Positions 1 to 6,722 are shown, counted from the stretch's first letter. The stretch is 7,989 bases of DNA from Candidatus Methanogasteraceae archaeon UBA261 (GCA_002506015.1 DAWR01000044.1:1-7989); one strand, 5' to 3'. Notes: generated from the letters alone by a model not told the origin. Translations and numbers: made by a program.

Positions 1-146
1 TGGTTAGGTGATGATGAGGTCGCTCGATAGTGGTTTTTGGGGCGCGAGGGGATTTCACGATTGCAGGAAAATGCGGGCAGATGGGGCAGAAATGGGTCGC
101 AAGCAGTCGATTATTGGATTAAAATATAATCCTCAAAGTTGAGCTG
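1..146. other. Left-edge non-coding stretch with two small inverted repeats
   Basis: No convincing gene is visible here. Plus-strand frame 1 is open from the edge to a TAG at 28-30 (ending G-D-D-E-V-A-R), so the tail of a gene entering from the left is possible but unsupported. Two perfect inverted repeats lie back to back: GGATTA / TAATCC at 116-121 and 127-132 around AAATA, and CTCAA / TTGAG at 132-136 and 139-143 around AG. They sit just past the minus-strand T-rich terminator of the neighbouring gene and may belong to the same termination or RNA 3'-end region. Confidence 0.3.
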
Positions 147-198
147 TAAAACAAAAAAACAAAAAAAATAAAAAAAGCCACCGGGCATTCAAAGCCCG
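147..198 (-). terminator. Hairpin plus T-tract terminator at the end of the surface-protein cluster
   Basis: On the minus strand a 5-bp perfect stem, CGGGC / GCCCG (198-194 and 186-182) with a 7-base loop, is followed after GTGGC by three runs of T (about 176-149) broken by single A or G bases. Long U tracts are the main intrinsic termination signal in archaea, so the T runs are probably the functional part. The hairpin overlaps the last codons and the TGA (191-189) of the upstream reading frame. Confidence 0.75.
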
Positions 199-1607
199 AT
201 GTTTTTGACTACCGCCTGCAGGATCAAGAGTGCATCTTCGCTCGTAAGTTCACCATCCCGGTTGACATCGCCGATCTGATATCCTACACCGTCCGAATCG
301 GTGAGATAACCCGAAGTCGTGTCCTCTTCAAGATCCCAGCAATCCGGTACGCCGTCAGAATCCGAATCCACCCAGGGATCGCCTTCTTCCAGAATGAGAA
401 TCGCATTGCTTGCTTCCATGTAGTCGTCGCTGCTCTGGAATCCCACAACATTGCCGGTTGATTTCAGATAGGCGGTTACAACTCGATCGCTGATTCCGAT
501 CTGGTGGATGCCATTGTCGTTCCACTCATCAGTCCAGACCTGTCCGTTGAAGATCAGTTCTCCTTCATCCGGACTGGCGCCGGGTGCATACGTTATCAGT
601 CTGGCACTTGCCACAGTTGACGGATCGATCGTAAGTCCTGTAATCGGCGCCCACGCGGTCGCTTCCTCTGGTGTTGTGCATTTGGATGATTTGCCGCAGA
701 GCAGGTCAAACTCCTCGTTTAAGGATATCTGACGCCGTGGTTCACTTGCATCTTCATACACCACAACCAGCATCATGCCACGCATGGATATATTGCCGCC
801 GCCAGAATGCGAGTTGGTGAGATTTGCGGTGTTACCACCTGCGTTGAAGCCATCAGTCACATCGTATATGAGCATTCCGTATGGGTAACTGCTGCCGTGC
901 ATCTTCTCATCACAGTAATGCGCATCCCGGATTTGAACGGCTCCGTTGAAGCTCATGCTAATTTCATCAGGCATCACGCCCGCCTTATCCCATGTGTAGG
1001 GTGCATACAAGCGTGCCTCTACGACGGTTGCGGTGGCCGGAACAGAGAGATCATCCGCAGCCCAGCAAACGTCGTATGTTGCCCAGTGCCGATCGTCGCT
1101 CATGCTCAGATAGTAACTGTCGCCTGCTGAATAGACCAGATCGCCGTTGAGATCAAACGTCTTCCATGTAGTCATATTCTCGCCGCCGGTATAGGTCTTG
1201 CCTTTGTAGCCGTTGTTTGCAACAGTTTCATCAGACGTCAGTACGTTGTTTGCTTCGTCTGACTCAACGATCGCAGAATCACAATCGGCGGTCACTGTTA
1301 TTGTCACCGAATCGCCGGCATTCCTGATTGTGGGGTCGGTGATTGTCACTGTGGTGTTGTTCCCTGAAGCTACCGCATCGACCGATTCTGTTGCGCTGAA
1401 TCCGTCGCTGGTAACAAAACTGACATTGAACGGTCCTTCGCAATCAGTGCCATTGTTCTGGATCGTTGCAGATATCTCGTTGCTCTCATTTCCGAAGAGA
1501 TAGTCACAGTTAGGATTAACGCTCTCTACGCTCAGATCCGGAGACGCCAGCGCAGGCGCAACCGTCATGAGAACAACGATGCATATCAAAGATATCGTTC
1601 TTTTCAT
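189..1607 (-). CDS. Secreted CARDB / DUF3344-like protein with C-terminal dockerin-like repeat (gene E)
   Basis: An exported cell-surface or extracellular protein of 472 residues. Residues 1-22 form a typical signal peptide (basic KR, hydrophobic core, A-L-A-S cleavage site). Residues about 24-130 look like a CARDB / Ig-like beta domain ending in the usual E-S-D-E-A-N-N-V motif. Residues about 136-407 match the A-type DUF3344-like modules of two neighbouring proteins (G-D-L-V-Y at 155-159, A-R-L-Y at 198-201, N-A-I-L-I-L-E at 401-407). Residues 414-425 are a D-S-D-S-D-G-V-P-D calcium motif of thrombospondin type 3 style. The chain ends with a single dockerin/EF-hand loop, D447-V-N-R-D451-G-E-L-T-S-E-D458, then A-L-L-I-L-Q. 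A usual dockerin has two such repeats, so this is half of one, a form I recall from archaeal surface proteins. The start is set by the GGAGGT site 5 bases upstream and the signal peptide. The dockerin partner (a cohesin) is not in the window; ligand and role are unknown. It lacks the Y-W-x-x-E-G-C motif of the other A-type modules. Confidence 0.85.
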   Translation of the reverse strand: MKRTISLICIVVLMTVAPALASPDLSVESVNPNCDYLFGNESNEISATIQNNGTDCEGPFNVSFVTSDGFSATESVDAVASGNNTTVTITDPTIRNAGDSVTITVTADCDSAIVESDEANNVLTSDETVANNGYKGKTYTGGENMTTWKTFDLNGDLVYSAGDSYYLSMSDDRHWATYDVCWAADDLSVPATATVVEARLYAPYTWDKAGVMPDEISMSFNGAVQIRDAHYCDEKMHGSSYPYGMLIYDVTDGFNAGGNTANLTNSHSGGGNISMRGMMLVVVYEDASEPRRQISLNEEFDLLCGKSSKCTTPEEATAWAPITGLTIDPSTVASARLITYAPGASPDEGELIFNGQVWTDEWNDNGIHQIGISDRVVTAYLKSTGNVVGFQSSDDYMEASNAILILEEGDPWVDSDSDGVPDCWDLEEDTTSGYLTDSDGVGYQIGDVNRDGELTSEDALLILQAVVKNIGL

Positions 1608-1612
1608 TTTAT

Positions 1613-1619
1613 ACCTCCT
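1613..1619 (-). promoter_or_regulatory. Strong Shine-Dalgarno site of gene E
   Basis: The minus strand reads AGGAGGT, followed by ATAAA and then the ATG at 1607. It is fully complementary to the 3' end of archaeal 16S rRNA and fixes the start codon. It is the strongest ribosome binding site in the window. Confidence 0.85.
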
Positions 1620-1640
1620 ATATTTGCTTATATGTTATTA

Positions 1641-1660
1641 ATCTCGAAATGTTTCGAGAT
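1641..1660. promoter_or_regulatory. Perfect 20-bp palindrome (operator or leader hairpin) upstream of gene E
   Basis: ATCTCGAAA (1641-1649) and TTTCGAGAT (1652-1660) are exact reverse complements around a 2-base TG spacer. The site lies 33 bases upstream of the gene E start codon and downstream of its likely TATA box, so it would fall in the transcribed leader. Close half-sites with almost no loop favour binding by a dimeric repressor as DNA over an RNA hairpin, although a leader hairpin is possible. Confidence 0.55.
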
Positions 1661-1703
1661 ATCCGCAGCATTGATATTACTGCACGTATGCAGATAGCAT
1701 AAC

Positions 1704-1713
1704 ATTATATAAG
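1704..1713 (-). promoter_or_regulatory. TATA box of gene E
   Basis: The minus strand reads CTTATATAAT in an AT-rich stretch just after the upstream small gene ends. Archaeal initiation about 24-26 bases downstream puts the start near 1680, giving a leader of roughly 70 bases that holds the 20-bp palindrome and the GGAGG site. A second imperfect inverted repeat, CTGCA / TGCAG with a CGTA loop (1680-1693), covers the predicted initiation point. Confidence 0.6.
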
Positions 1714-1744
1714 TCTTGCCCCAACCGTTCCACAGGGACCGCGC

Positions 1745-2032
1745 TCAATCGACAAGCGTGGTACTGCCCGGTGTGATCGCGACAACAGCGATTTTGTGCA
1801 TCCCGGTCTCGTTCTCACCTGATGTGTTCAATGCAACGAAACGATCGGTCTCGTTACCGTCACCAGCGTCGGATGCCATCCCTGATCCGTCTGAGAGACA
1901 AAGATATACATTCAACATGATCGATATCACTGCGATCAGGATCAGGGCGGTCGATATAGTCTTCCACCGATCCGATTTTTGTGTTTTTTGCAGTTTCCGC
2001 GCTTTCCGTTCAGTATCTGGCATAGATGTCAT
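1745..2032 (-). CDS. Small single-span membrane protein (gene D), unknown family
   Basis: I do not recognise a family. From the start chosen here the protein has 95 residues: a strongly basic N-terminus (residues 8-24, many K and R), one hydrophobic segment at about 27-46 (I-S-T-A-L-I-L-I-A-V-I-S-I-M-L), then about 48 hydrophilic residues with three N-glycosylation sequons (N-E-T, N-T-S, N-E-T). The positive-inside rule puts the N-terminus in the cytoplasm and the tail outside. It overlaps the 3' end of gene C by 23 bases, which suggests co-transcription and translational coupling. Three in-frame ATGs compete (2044, 2032, 2023); 2032 is preferred because GAGG lies 6 bases upstream. The long open plus-strand frame over the same bases is an antisense shadow. 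D could be a membrane partner or anchor for the C protein, which has no anchor of its own, but that is inference. Confidence 0.6.
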   Translation of the reverse strand: MTSMPDTERKARKLQKTQKSDRWKTISTALILIAVISIMLNVYLCLSDGSGMASDAGDGNETDRFVALNTSGENETGMHKIAVVAITPGSTTLVD

Positions 2033-4523
2033 ACATCCCCTCATCCAGCCGGAGCGCGAACGTGCCGTCGTAGCTGGTCAGTGTCCTGTACACCTCGGTC
2101 TCGTTGTCGTCGTCGAAGTCGCCATCATCATTCTCGTCGAAGTAGCAGATCTCGGTCTCGTAATTCTGCGTCTCGTTGGTGTACGGATCATCAAAGAGTG
2201 TGAGCGTTCTTTTTGTCTCAGTGGTCGCTGTGACATTCATCCACAGATCATAATCGGGGTCGCAACTTGTCGGCACTGCATAGACCGTAATACCCTCTGC
2301 TTCCCTGTATCCAGCGACCCGGTCAAACCGATCGTTGATTGCGAACCGGATCGTCCCGAAGACTGCACCGTACGTATCATCGGGGATGTAGTGGATGCCC
2401 ATGTCAGTGATCTCGCCCACTGCGATCGGGACAGAATCGAGCTTCGGGACCTTCTGTGCGCGTTCGAGGATGAGGATTGCGGTGCTCGGAACCATGCCCT
2501 GCTCATTGATCTCCCTGATCTGCGCATAATTACCACTGATATTCAGATAGTCGGTCACATAACGTTCGTCGATTGTGATACTCTGAGAGGTGTCTTCGTA
2601 GACATCATCCCATGTCTCGGTGTTGAATCTGAGTTCATCGCCGCCCACAGTCCCGTCTGTTACAAACGTTATGAGCGCAGCCTGCCTGACCTCTGCAAGA
2701 TCGATTATGCCCGGGAATGATATCTTCGTTGTCGCATCCTCAGGAGTTATATCATCGTCGTCGAACGAATAGATGATGTCGCAGCCCTCGTTTATCCAGT
2801 ACTCAATCTCGGGTTCCTTCAGATCCTCGTAGACCACCAGAAGGTTTGCCCCATAGATCGCAAACTTTGCATAACCCTCGCCAGTGTTCCGCACAATGGT
2901 TGTGTAATTGATCATGCTGCCGTTTCCGTCTTCAATATAATCTGTCACGTTGTAACAGTACGTGCCGCTTGGATAGTTGTACGGATCGTAGCCCTTTCTA
3001 TCGGTGTACTTTTTGTCTGCCGAGATATCCACATTCTTGCCGAAGGTGACATTCATCTCGGCATCATTGCCCTCAGACCCGTCTGTTCCCCATGTCCAGT
3101 ACACATACAGCCGCGCATTTCTGACGGTCGCATTGGAGGATAGCGTCAGATTGTATCCGACCACGTACCCAGACTCATCATCGCTGCTCAATTTCTTTAA
3201 CTTGTCCGGGTCAGCGTAGCTGCCGTTTCCGAGAGTATACACGACACTGCCGTTGATTGTGTCATGCTCAAATGTCTCAATCGAGTCATCGCCATAGTAC
3301 CCCATCGACTCGCCCACCGTAACAACGGAGACCTTCTCGTTGTTTGTCTCGTCTGCCTCGTCGATCGCGTCGTTGACATCCACCATCGCACGCAACGTGT
3401 ACTCGATTGTCTCGTCCGGATTCCAGGTGAATTGTGCAGTCTCGCTCTCGCCCGCGCCGAGATCCGGAATACGGACTGATCCGAGGAGGATGCTTCCTAC
3501 AGACAACTCGATATTGAACGCATCCTTAACATCATAATCGGTTGGATTTCGCACAACGACCTCGATTATGTTGTCATCCTCTGCAAAGACCCGGTCGGGC
3601 ACTTTGATCTCGGTGATTACCAGATCCGGTTTCGTTTCCGACGGCGTTGGCGTTGGTGTTGGCGTTGGTGCGCCGCCGTTCGCAAGCGTGAGCACCGAAA
3701 CGAACGGGTGAACCGCAGTTTCATCGCCTCTTTTGAATAACAGGGTATTTCCTGCTAAATCAAAGTGATCCGAGACATCAAAAGTCTTGATATCGAAACC
3801 GTAAGCGGAATCCCCCATACTGTCAGCAACATCATCACCACCGATCTGACCTTCATTTATGTAGAGATAATCCTTCTCGCCGGGATTTCCGCACAGATAC
3901 GCGACCGTAAGGCTGGCATCTGAATTTGCGGATGTCGCAGCAGCGAAGGAGGTGGTGCATTCGTCGTGCGGCGTCTTGAGGTTCAGATTCTCGTGCCCGT
4001 CGTTTAGCCAGTACTCAACCTCCGGTGCATCATCATCCTCACTCTCGTAGACCGCGGCAAGCGTGATACCGTAAACCCTACCATCGATGTCGCCGGCAGT
4101 CACGACCGATGCGGTGTTGGATCCCTTTGTGAGATGGGAGGTGACCTCGTAGGTCACAAGGTACACCCCGTATCCGGTGCATACTACATTTGGGTTGCTG
4201 TCCGCTTTACCTGCAAGGTTCAGCGTTCCGAGCGTCCCTCCATTGATCGTGGTCTCGACCGTCCCCGTATAATCTGGAGTTCCGCCCCATACTCCTACGT
4301 ACAGCCGGGCATAGACAACGTCCCCCGGCAGATCGAAGCTCTCAGTGTATGGCGCGCTCTTGGCGTCCTCATTACCATGCCCGCCAGCCACATACACCCC
4401 ACCGGCAACGGTGTCGTGCTTAACAGAAACGATCGGCGTGCCATCAAATTTGTAATCCGCTACCGCCTGCTGGGCAAGGGTCAGCAGCAATATGAACAAT
4501 AGCATATATCTAAATTTCTTCAT
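2010..4523 (-). CDS. Large secreted protein with two DUF3344-like modules, CARDB and a C-terminal beta domain (gene C)
   Basis: An exported multidomain surface protein of 837 residues. A signal peptide covers residues 1-23 (M-K-K-F-R, Leu-rich core, A-V-A cleavage site). Residues about 24-283 are a B-type DUF3344-like module (H-D-T-V-A-G-G-V-Y-V at 36-45, D-G-R-V-Y-G at 147-152). A Pro-Thr linker spans 286-294. A CARDB domain covers about 298-402, ending D-E-A-D-E-T-N-N-E. An A-type module covers about 408-690 (T-D-R-K-G at 507-511, Y-C-Y at 522-524, Y-W-I-N-E-G-C-D at 575-582). The last part (about 715-837) is a carboxypeptidase-regulatory / SdrD-B-like beta domain with a calcium-loop-like D796-E-N-D-D-G-D-F-D and a closing D-G-T-F-A-L-R-L…Y-D-I-Y-A-R-Y. 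Many N-glycosylation sequons are present. The ATG at 4523 is chosen over a TTG at 4535 because GGTG lies 6 bases before it and the signal peptide begins there. There is no C-terminal membrane segment or sorting signal. The A and B genes upstream encode the same two module types separately. Substrate or ligand is unknown. Confidence 0.85.
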   Translation of the reverse strand: MKKFRYMLLFILLLTLAQQAVADYKFDGTPIVSVKHDTVAGGVYVAGGHGNEDAKSAPYTESFDLPGDVVYARLYVGVWGGTPDYTGTVETTINGGTLGTLNLAGKADSNPNVVCTGYGVYLVTYEVTSHLTKGSNTASVVTAGDIDGRVYGITLAAVYESEDDDAPEVEYWLNDGHENLNLKTPHDECTTSFAAATSANSDASLTVAYLCGNPGEKDYLYINEGQIGGDDVADSMGDSAYGFDIKTFDVSDHFDLAGNTLLFKRGDETAVHPFVSVLTLANGGAPTPTPTPTPSETKPDLVITEIKVPDRVFAEDDNIIEVVVRNPTDYDVKDAFNIELSVGSILLGSVRIPDLGAGESETAQFTWNPDETIEYTLRAMVDVNDAIDEADETNNEKVSVVTVGESMGYYGDDSIETFEHDTINGSVVYTLGNGSYADPDKLKKLSSDDESGYVVGYNLTLSSNATVRNARLYVYWTWGTDGSEGNDAEMNVTFGKNVDISADKKYTDRKGYDPYNYPSGTYCYNVTDYIEDGNGSMINYTTIVRNTGEGYAKFAIYGANLLVVYEDLKEPEIEYWINEGCDIIYSFDDDDITPEDATTKISFPGIIDLAEVRQAALITFVTDGTVGGDELRFNTETWDDVYEDTSQSITIDERYVTDYLNISGNYAQIREINEQGMVPSTAILILERAQKVPKLDSVPIAVGEITDMGIHYIPDDTYGAVFGTIRFAINDRFDRVAGYREAEGITVYAVPTSCDPDYDLWMNVTATTETKRTLTLFDDPYTNETQNYETEICYFDENDDGDFDDDNETEVYRTLTSYDGTFALRLDEGMYDIYARY
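3643..3670. repeat. Hexamer repeat encoding the Pro-Thr linker of gene C
   Basis: The plus strand shows GGCGTT GGCGTT GGTGTT GGCGTT GGTG, four and a half copies of a GGYGTT unit. On the coding strand this gives alternating Thr and Pro, a stiff extended linker between the first DUF3344-like module and the CARDB domain. A unit of six bases keeps the frame when copy number changes. Confidence 0.85.
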
Positions 4524-4526
4524 GAT

Positions 4527-4594
4527 CCACACCAATCAAAATAATTTCTTATATACTGTTATCCGTTTTCCGCTCCACCCATGCATAATTATAC
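4527..4594 (-). promoter_or_regulatory. Probable promoter and ribosome binding site of gene C
   Basis: The 106-base gap after gene B holds two minus-strand TATA-like boxes: TATATAAG (4555-4548) and GTATAATTATGC (4594-4583). The first is the better match, but normal archaeal spacing would start the message at about 4524, leaving almost no leader. The second would give a leader of some 35-40 bases that includes the GGTG site (4533-4530). C may therefore be expressed apart from A and B, or read through from them as well. Confidence 0.5.
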
Positions 4595-4629
4595 CCTCCC
4601 ACTATGTATCAGGTATCTTGCATCCCGGT

Positions 4630-5670
4630 TCATGGCAGTCTCCTCGCTACAATGATCGATGCGAGAATCGTGAGACTCGCAAGGAGTGATCCAAACCCTG
4701 GTGCCGATTCCGGTATTGGTTCTGGTGGTGATTCCGTTGACCCGGAAGATGGTACCGGGATATTCTCCTTATATTCCACGATCAGCACTGCAGAAACAGG
4801 CTGCAGGTATCCGTCTATCTTCCGATTGTATGTCATGTTGTTCTGTTGCCGGATATACTCGGTAACATCCCATGAGTCAAGATCAAAGCAGAGATCCCGC
4901 CACGCGTACACCCCATCCTCAATGCACCCGCCATCCGCAGCATCCTCCGCGATTAGATGACTGTTGAATGAGAGCGTGTCGTTCACACCCTCGTTTCCGG
5001 AGAGGTACACCGTCCAGAGTGTGGCAGACTTGAGATCATCGGAACTCCCGAGCATCCTCTCAAAAGAGACGGTCTCACTGTCGTGCTCTGTCCGGTAATT
5101 CAGGTTTATGTTCCCCTCGCAGATCCAGTATTCCTTACCGGTCTCAACAGGATCGCTGTAGACCGCAACTATCGTGGTTCCTTTGACCCTACCATCGATC
5201 TCACCGCCTGTTGTGATCGTTACAGTGTTGTCATTGTCGCCGGTGGCATATTCAGCCACATCGTAATGTATCCAGTATTCACCGTTTCCGGAGCAGTAGA
5301 CCTCCGGATTGGTGTCGTTTGCCCCCGCAAGAGATATCGTTCCGAGATCGTGCTCATTGAATACCACCGAAACCCAGCCGGTCGCTTCCTTTGTGCCGCC
5401 TTTCACACCCACATATAGATATGCGAAGAGAAGATCGGAAGGAACGTCGCTAAAGACCTCCGTGTATGGCGAGGTGCCCACCCCGTGCCCTCCATCGACA
5501 TAAACGCCTCCTACGACAGTATCGTGCCTGATCGCATCGAGGTTGAATCCGTCAGATGCGTATTGTGCGGATGCAACGGGCAGGGAGGATAGTATTAGCA
5601 TTGCTGCCAGTACGTACCTGATCTCGTTGACAGGATGGTATGCATTCTCTCGAACGATATTCCAGTTCAT
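4630..5670 (-). CDS. DUF3344-like surface protein, B type, with PGF-CTERM sorting signal (gene B)
   Basis: An exported protein of 346 residues, predicted to be attached to the outer face of the membrane after archaeosortase processing. The signal peptide has an unusually long N-region (residues 1-18) and then a hydrophobic core to about A35 (P-V-A-S-A-Q). Residues about 38-300 match the first module of gene C: H-D-T-V-V-G-G-V-Y-V-D-G-G-H-G at 49-63, Y-V-G-V-K-G-G-T at 86-93, D-G-R-V-K-G at 159-164 and E-Y-W-I-C-E-G at 180-186. Residues 305-322 form a Ser/Pro/Glu spacer. The end is P324-G-F-G, a hydrophobic stretch and A-R-R-L-P, the PGF-CTERM layout. Its ATG overlaps the TGA of gene A as ATGA, so translation is probably coupled. 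This fixes the start despite the long N-region; no internal ATG would keep the signal peptide intact. Four cysteines (126, 184, 249, 261) may form disulfides. The biological role is unknown. Confidence 0.85.
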   Translation of the reverse strand: MNWNIVRENAYHPVNEIRYVLAAMLILSSLPVASAQYASDGFNLDAIRHDTVVGGVYVDGGHGVGTSPYTEVFSDVPSDLLFAYLYVGVKGGTKEATGWVSVVFNEHDLGTISLAGANDTNPEVYCSGNGEYWIHYDVAEYATGDNDNTVTITTGGEIDGRVKGTTIVAVYSDPVETGKEYWICEGNINLNYRTEHDSETVSFERMLGSSDDLKSATLWTVYLSGNEGVNDTLSFNSHLIAEDAADGGCIEDGVYAWRDLCFDLDSWDVTEYIRQQNNMTYNRKIDGYLQPVSAVLIVEYKENIPVPSSGSTESPPEPIPESAPGFGSLLASLTILASIIVARRLP

Positions 5671-6722
5671 GATAGTCTTCTTAGTGCAATGATCGATACG
5701 GTGATTGTGAGAATCGTAAGGAGTGACCCGAATCCTGGTGTCGATTCTGATGGTGATTCTGATTCTGATGGTGATTCTGATGTCGGTTGATGCGATCCAT
5801 AAGAGACCACGAGAAACGCGTTGCTCGGAGCCATGAAGTCTCCATCATCCCCAATCTGTACTGTGTTATCGCGGGCTACCAGATGCGCGCTCACATCGCG
5901 CTCATCGATTGTGAGATCCGGATACGGATCGCCTGCGTACACACCGCGATACGTCTCCTCATTGAATGTCAGGGTGTTTTCACCTTTGTCTCCGGAAGCA
6001 ACGACGGTTGTGAGGATCGCTCGCGTCACATCCGCCACATCGCCCTGATGGACGTCCCCTTCGAAGACAAATTCCGTAGTTGCCTCTTCCGCTGTTATGC
6101 CGATCTCCTCGTTGGCGTAGATGGTATCGCACCCTTCTTTGACCCAGTACTCGATCTCATCTCCGTTTGGATCGTTATAAAGAACCAGAATCCCGATTCC
6201 GTTCGTACAGAACTTTTTAAACTCGGCGGCTGCGTTTTCAACGACTGCCGTGTACGCGCCGCCGGATTCAACCTGCTCAGTTACGTCGTAGCAGTATGTT
6301 CCAGCCGGATAATCGTAGGGTGATTCTCCCTTGCGGTCTGTAAATGTTTGATCGGGAGTTATCTCAGTCCCGCCGAATGTGACCTGCATATCCGGGTATG
6401 TGCCATCGCTCTCGATATAACTCCATGTCCAGTACGTATACAGCCGTGCGAACTCGACTGTCGCCCCTTCCGGGAGTTCGATCGGAAGATTAACAGTGTA
6501 TGTTGCGTTCGGGTGTAACCTTCCAGAGTATTTGCTGTTCCCGATTGTGTAGATAAGGTCCCCTCTGAGGGTTCCGTGTCGGTATGTGAGGAGCGGATTG
6601 TCGCCGGCGTAGCTCTCGCCGGCATGGTCGTTCTGTTCGTGCCCGCCGGAGGCATCCTCTGCCGCTACCGCTATGAGGGGTACGAGGGAGAGTATAAGTA
6701 TTACTATTAGTATATGTTTCAT
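5667..6722 (-). CDS. DUF3344-like surface protein, A type, with PGF-CTERM sorting signal (gene A)
   Basis: An exported protein of 351 residues and the first gene of the coupled A-B pair. A signal peptide covers residues 1-20 (M-K-H, Ile/Leu core, A-V-A-A). Residues about 40-308 match the second module of gene C: T-D-R-K-G at 128-132, Y-D-Y-P-A-G-T-Y-C-Y at 136-145, E-I-E-Y-W-V-K-E-G-C-D at 189-199 and T-I-D-E-R at 271-275. Cysteines 144 and 198 are kept in C (523 and 581) and may pair. A Ser-Glu-Pro spacer (312-328) precedes P329-G-F-G, a hydrophobic stretch and R-R-L-S, a PGF-CTERM signal for cleavage and lipid attachment by an archaeosortase that is not encoded here. An in-frame GTG at 6734 could extend the protein by four residues, but that GTG is part of the GGTGG ribosome binding site 8 bases before the ATG at 6722, so the ATG is preferred. 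The ligand is unknown. Confidence 0.85.
   Translation of the reverse strand: MKHILIVILILSLVPLIAVAAEDASGGHEQNDHAGESYAGDNPLLTYRHGTLRGDLIYTIGNSKYSGRLHPNATYTVNLPIELPEGATVEFARLYTYWTWSYIESDGTYPDMQVTFGGTEITPDQTFTDRKGESPYDYPAGTYCYDVTEQVESGGAYTAVVENAAAEFKKFCTNGIGILVLYNDPNGDEIEYWVKEGCDTIYANEEIGITAEEATTEFVFEGDVHQGDVADVTRAILTTVVASGDKGENTLTFNEETYRGVYAGDPYPDLTIDERDVSAHLVARDNTVQIGDDGDFMAPSNAFLVVSYGSHQPTSESPSESESPSESTPGFGSLLTILTITVSIIALRRLS
5743..5783. repeat. GATTCT-type tandem repeat encoding the Ser-Glu-Pro spacer of gene A
   Basis: The plus strand runs GATTCTGATGGT, GATTCT, GATTCTGATGGT, GATTCTGATGT, an irregular 6/12-base repeat. The coding strand reads S-E-S-P blocks, the flexible spacer that sets the domain off from the PGF-CTERM membrane signal. 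Gain or loss of units would change spacer length without breaking the frame. Confidence 0.8.

Noticed and set aside
1716..2720. A 334-codon open frame on the plus strand
   Set aside because: It lies antisense to genes C and D, has no signal or domain pattern, and its composition (many R, C, I, V, D in no order) is what a complement of a biased coding strand gives. The minus-strand frames carry recognisable domains.
4587..4634. A tiny frame that begins with ATGA at the stop of gene B
   Set aside because: Only about 14 codons before a stop, with no ribosome binding site or sensible product; the overlap is probably chance.
5787..6323. A 178-codon plus-strand open frame within gene A
   Set aside because: Antisense to a well-supported secreted protein; no domain, no ribosome binding site and no partner gene.
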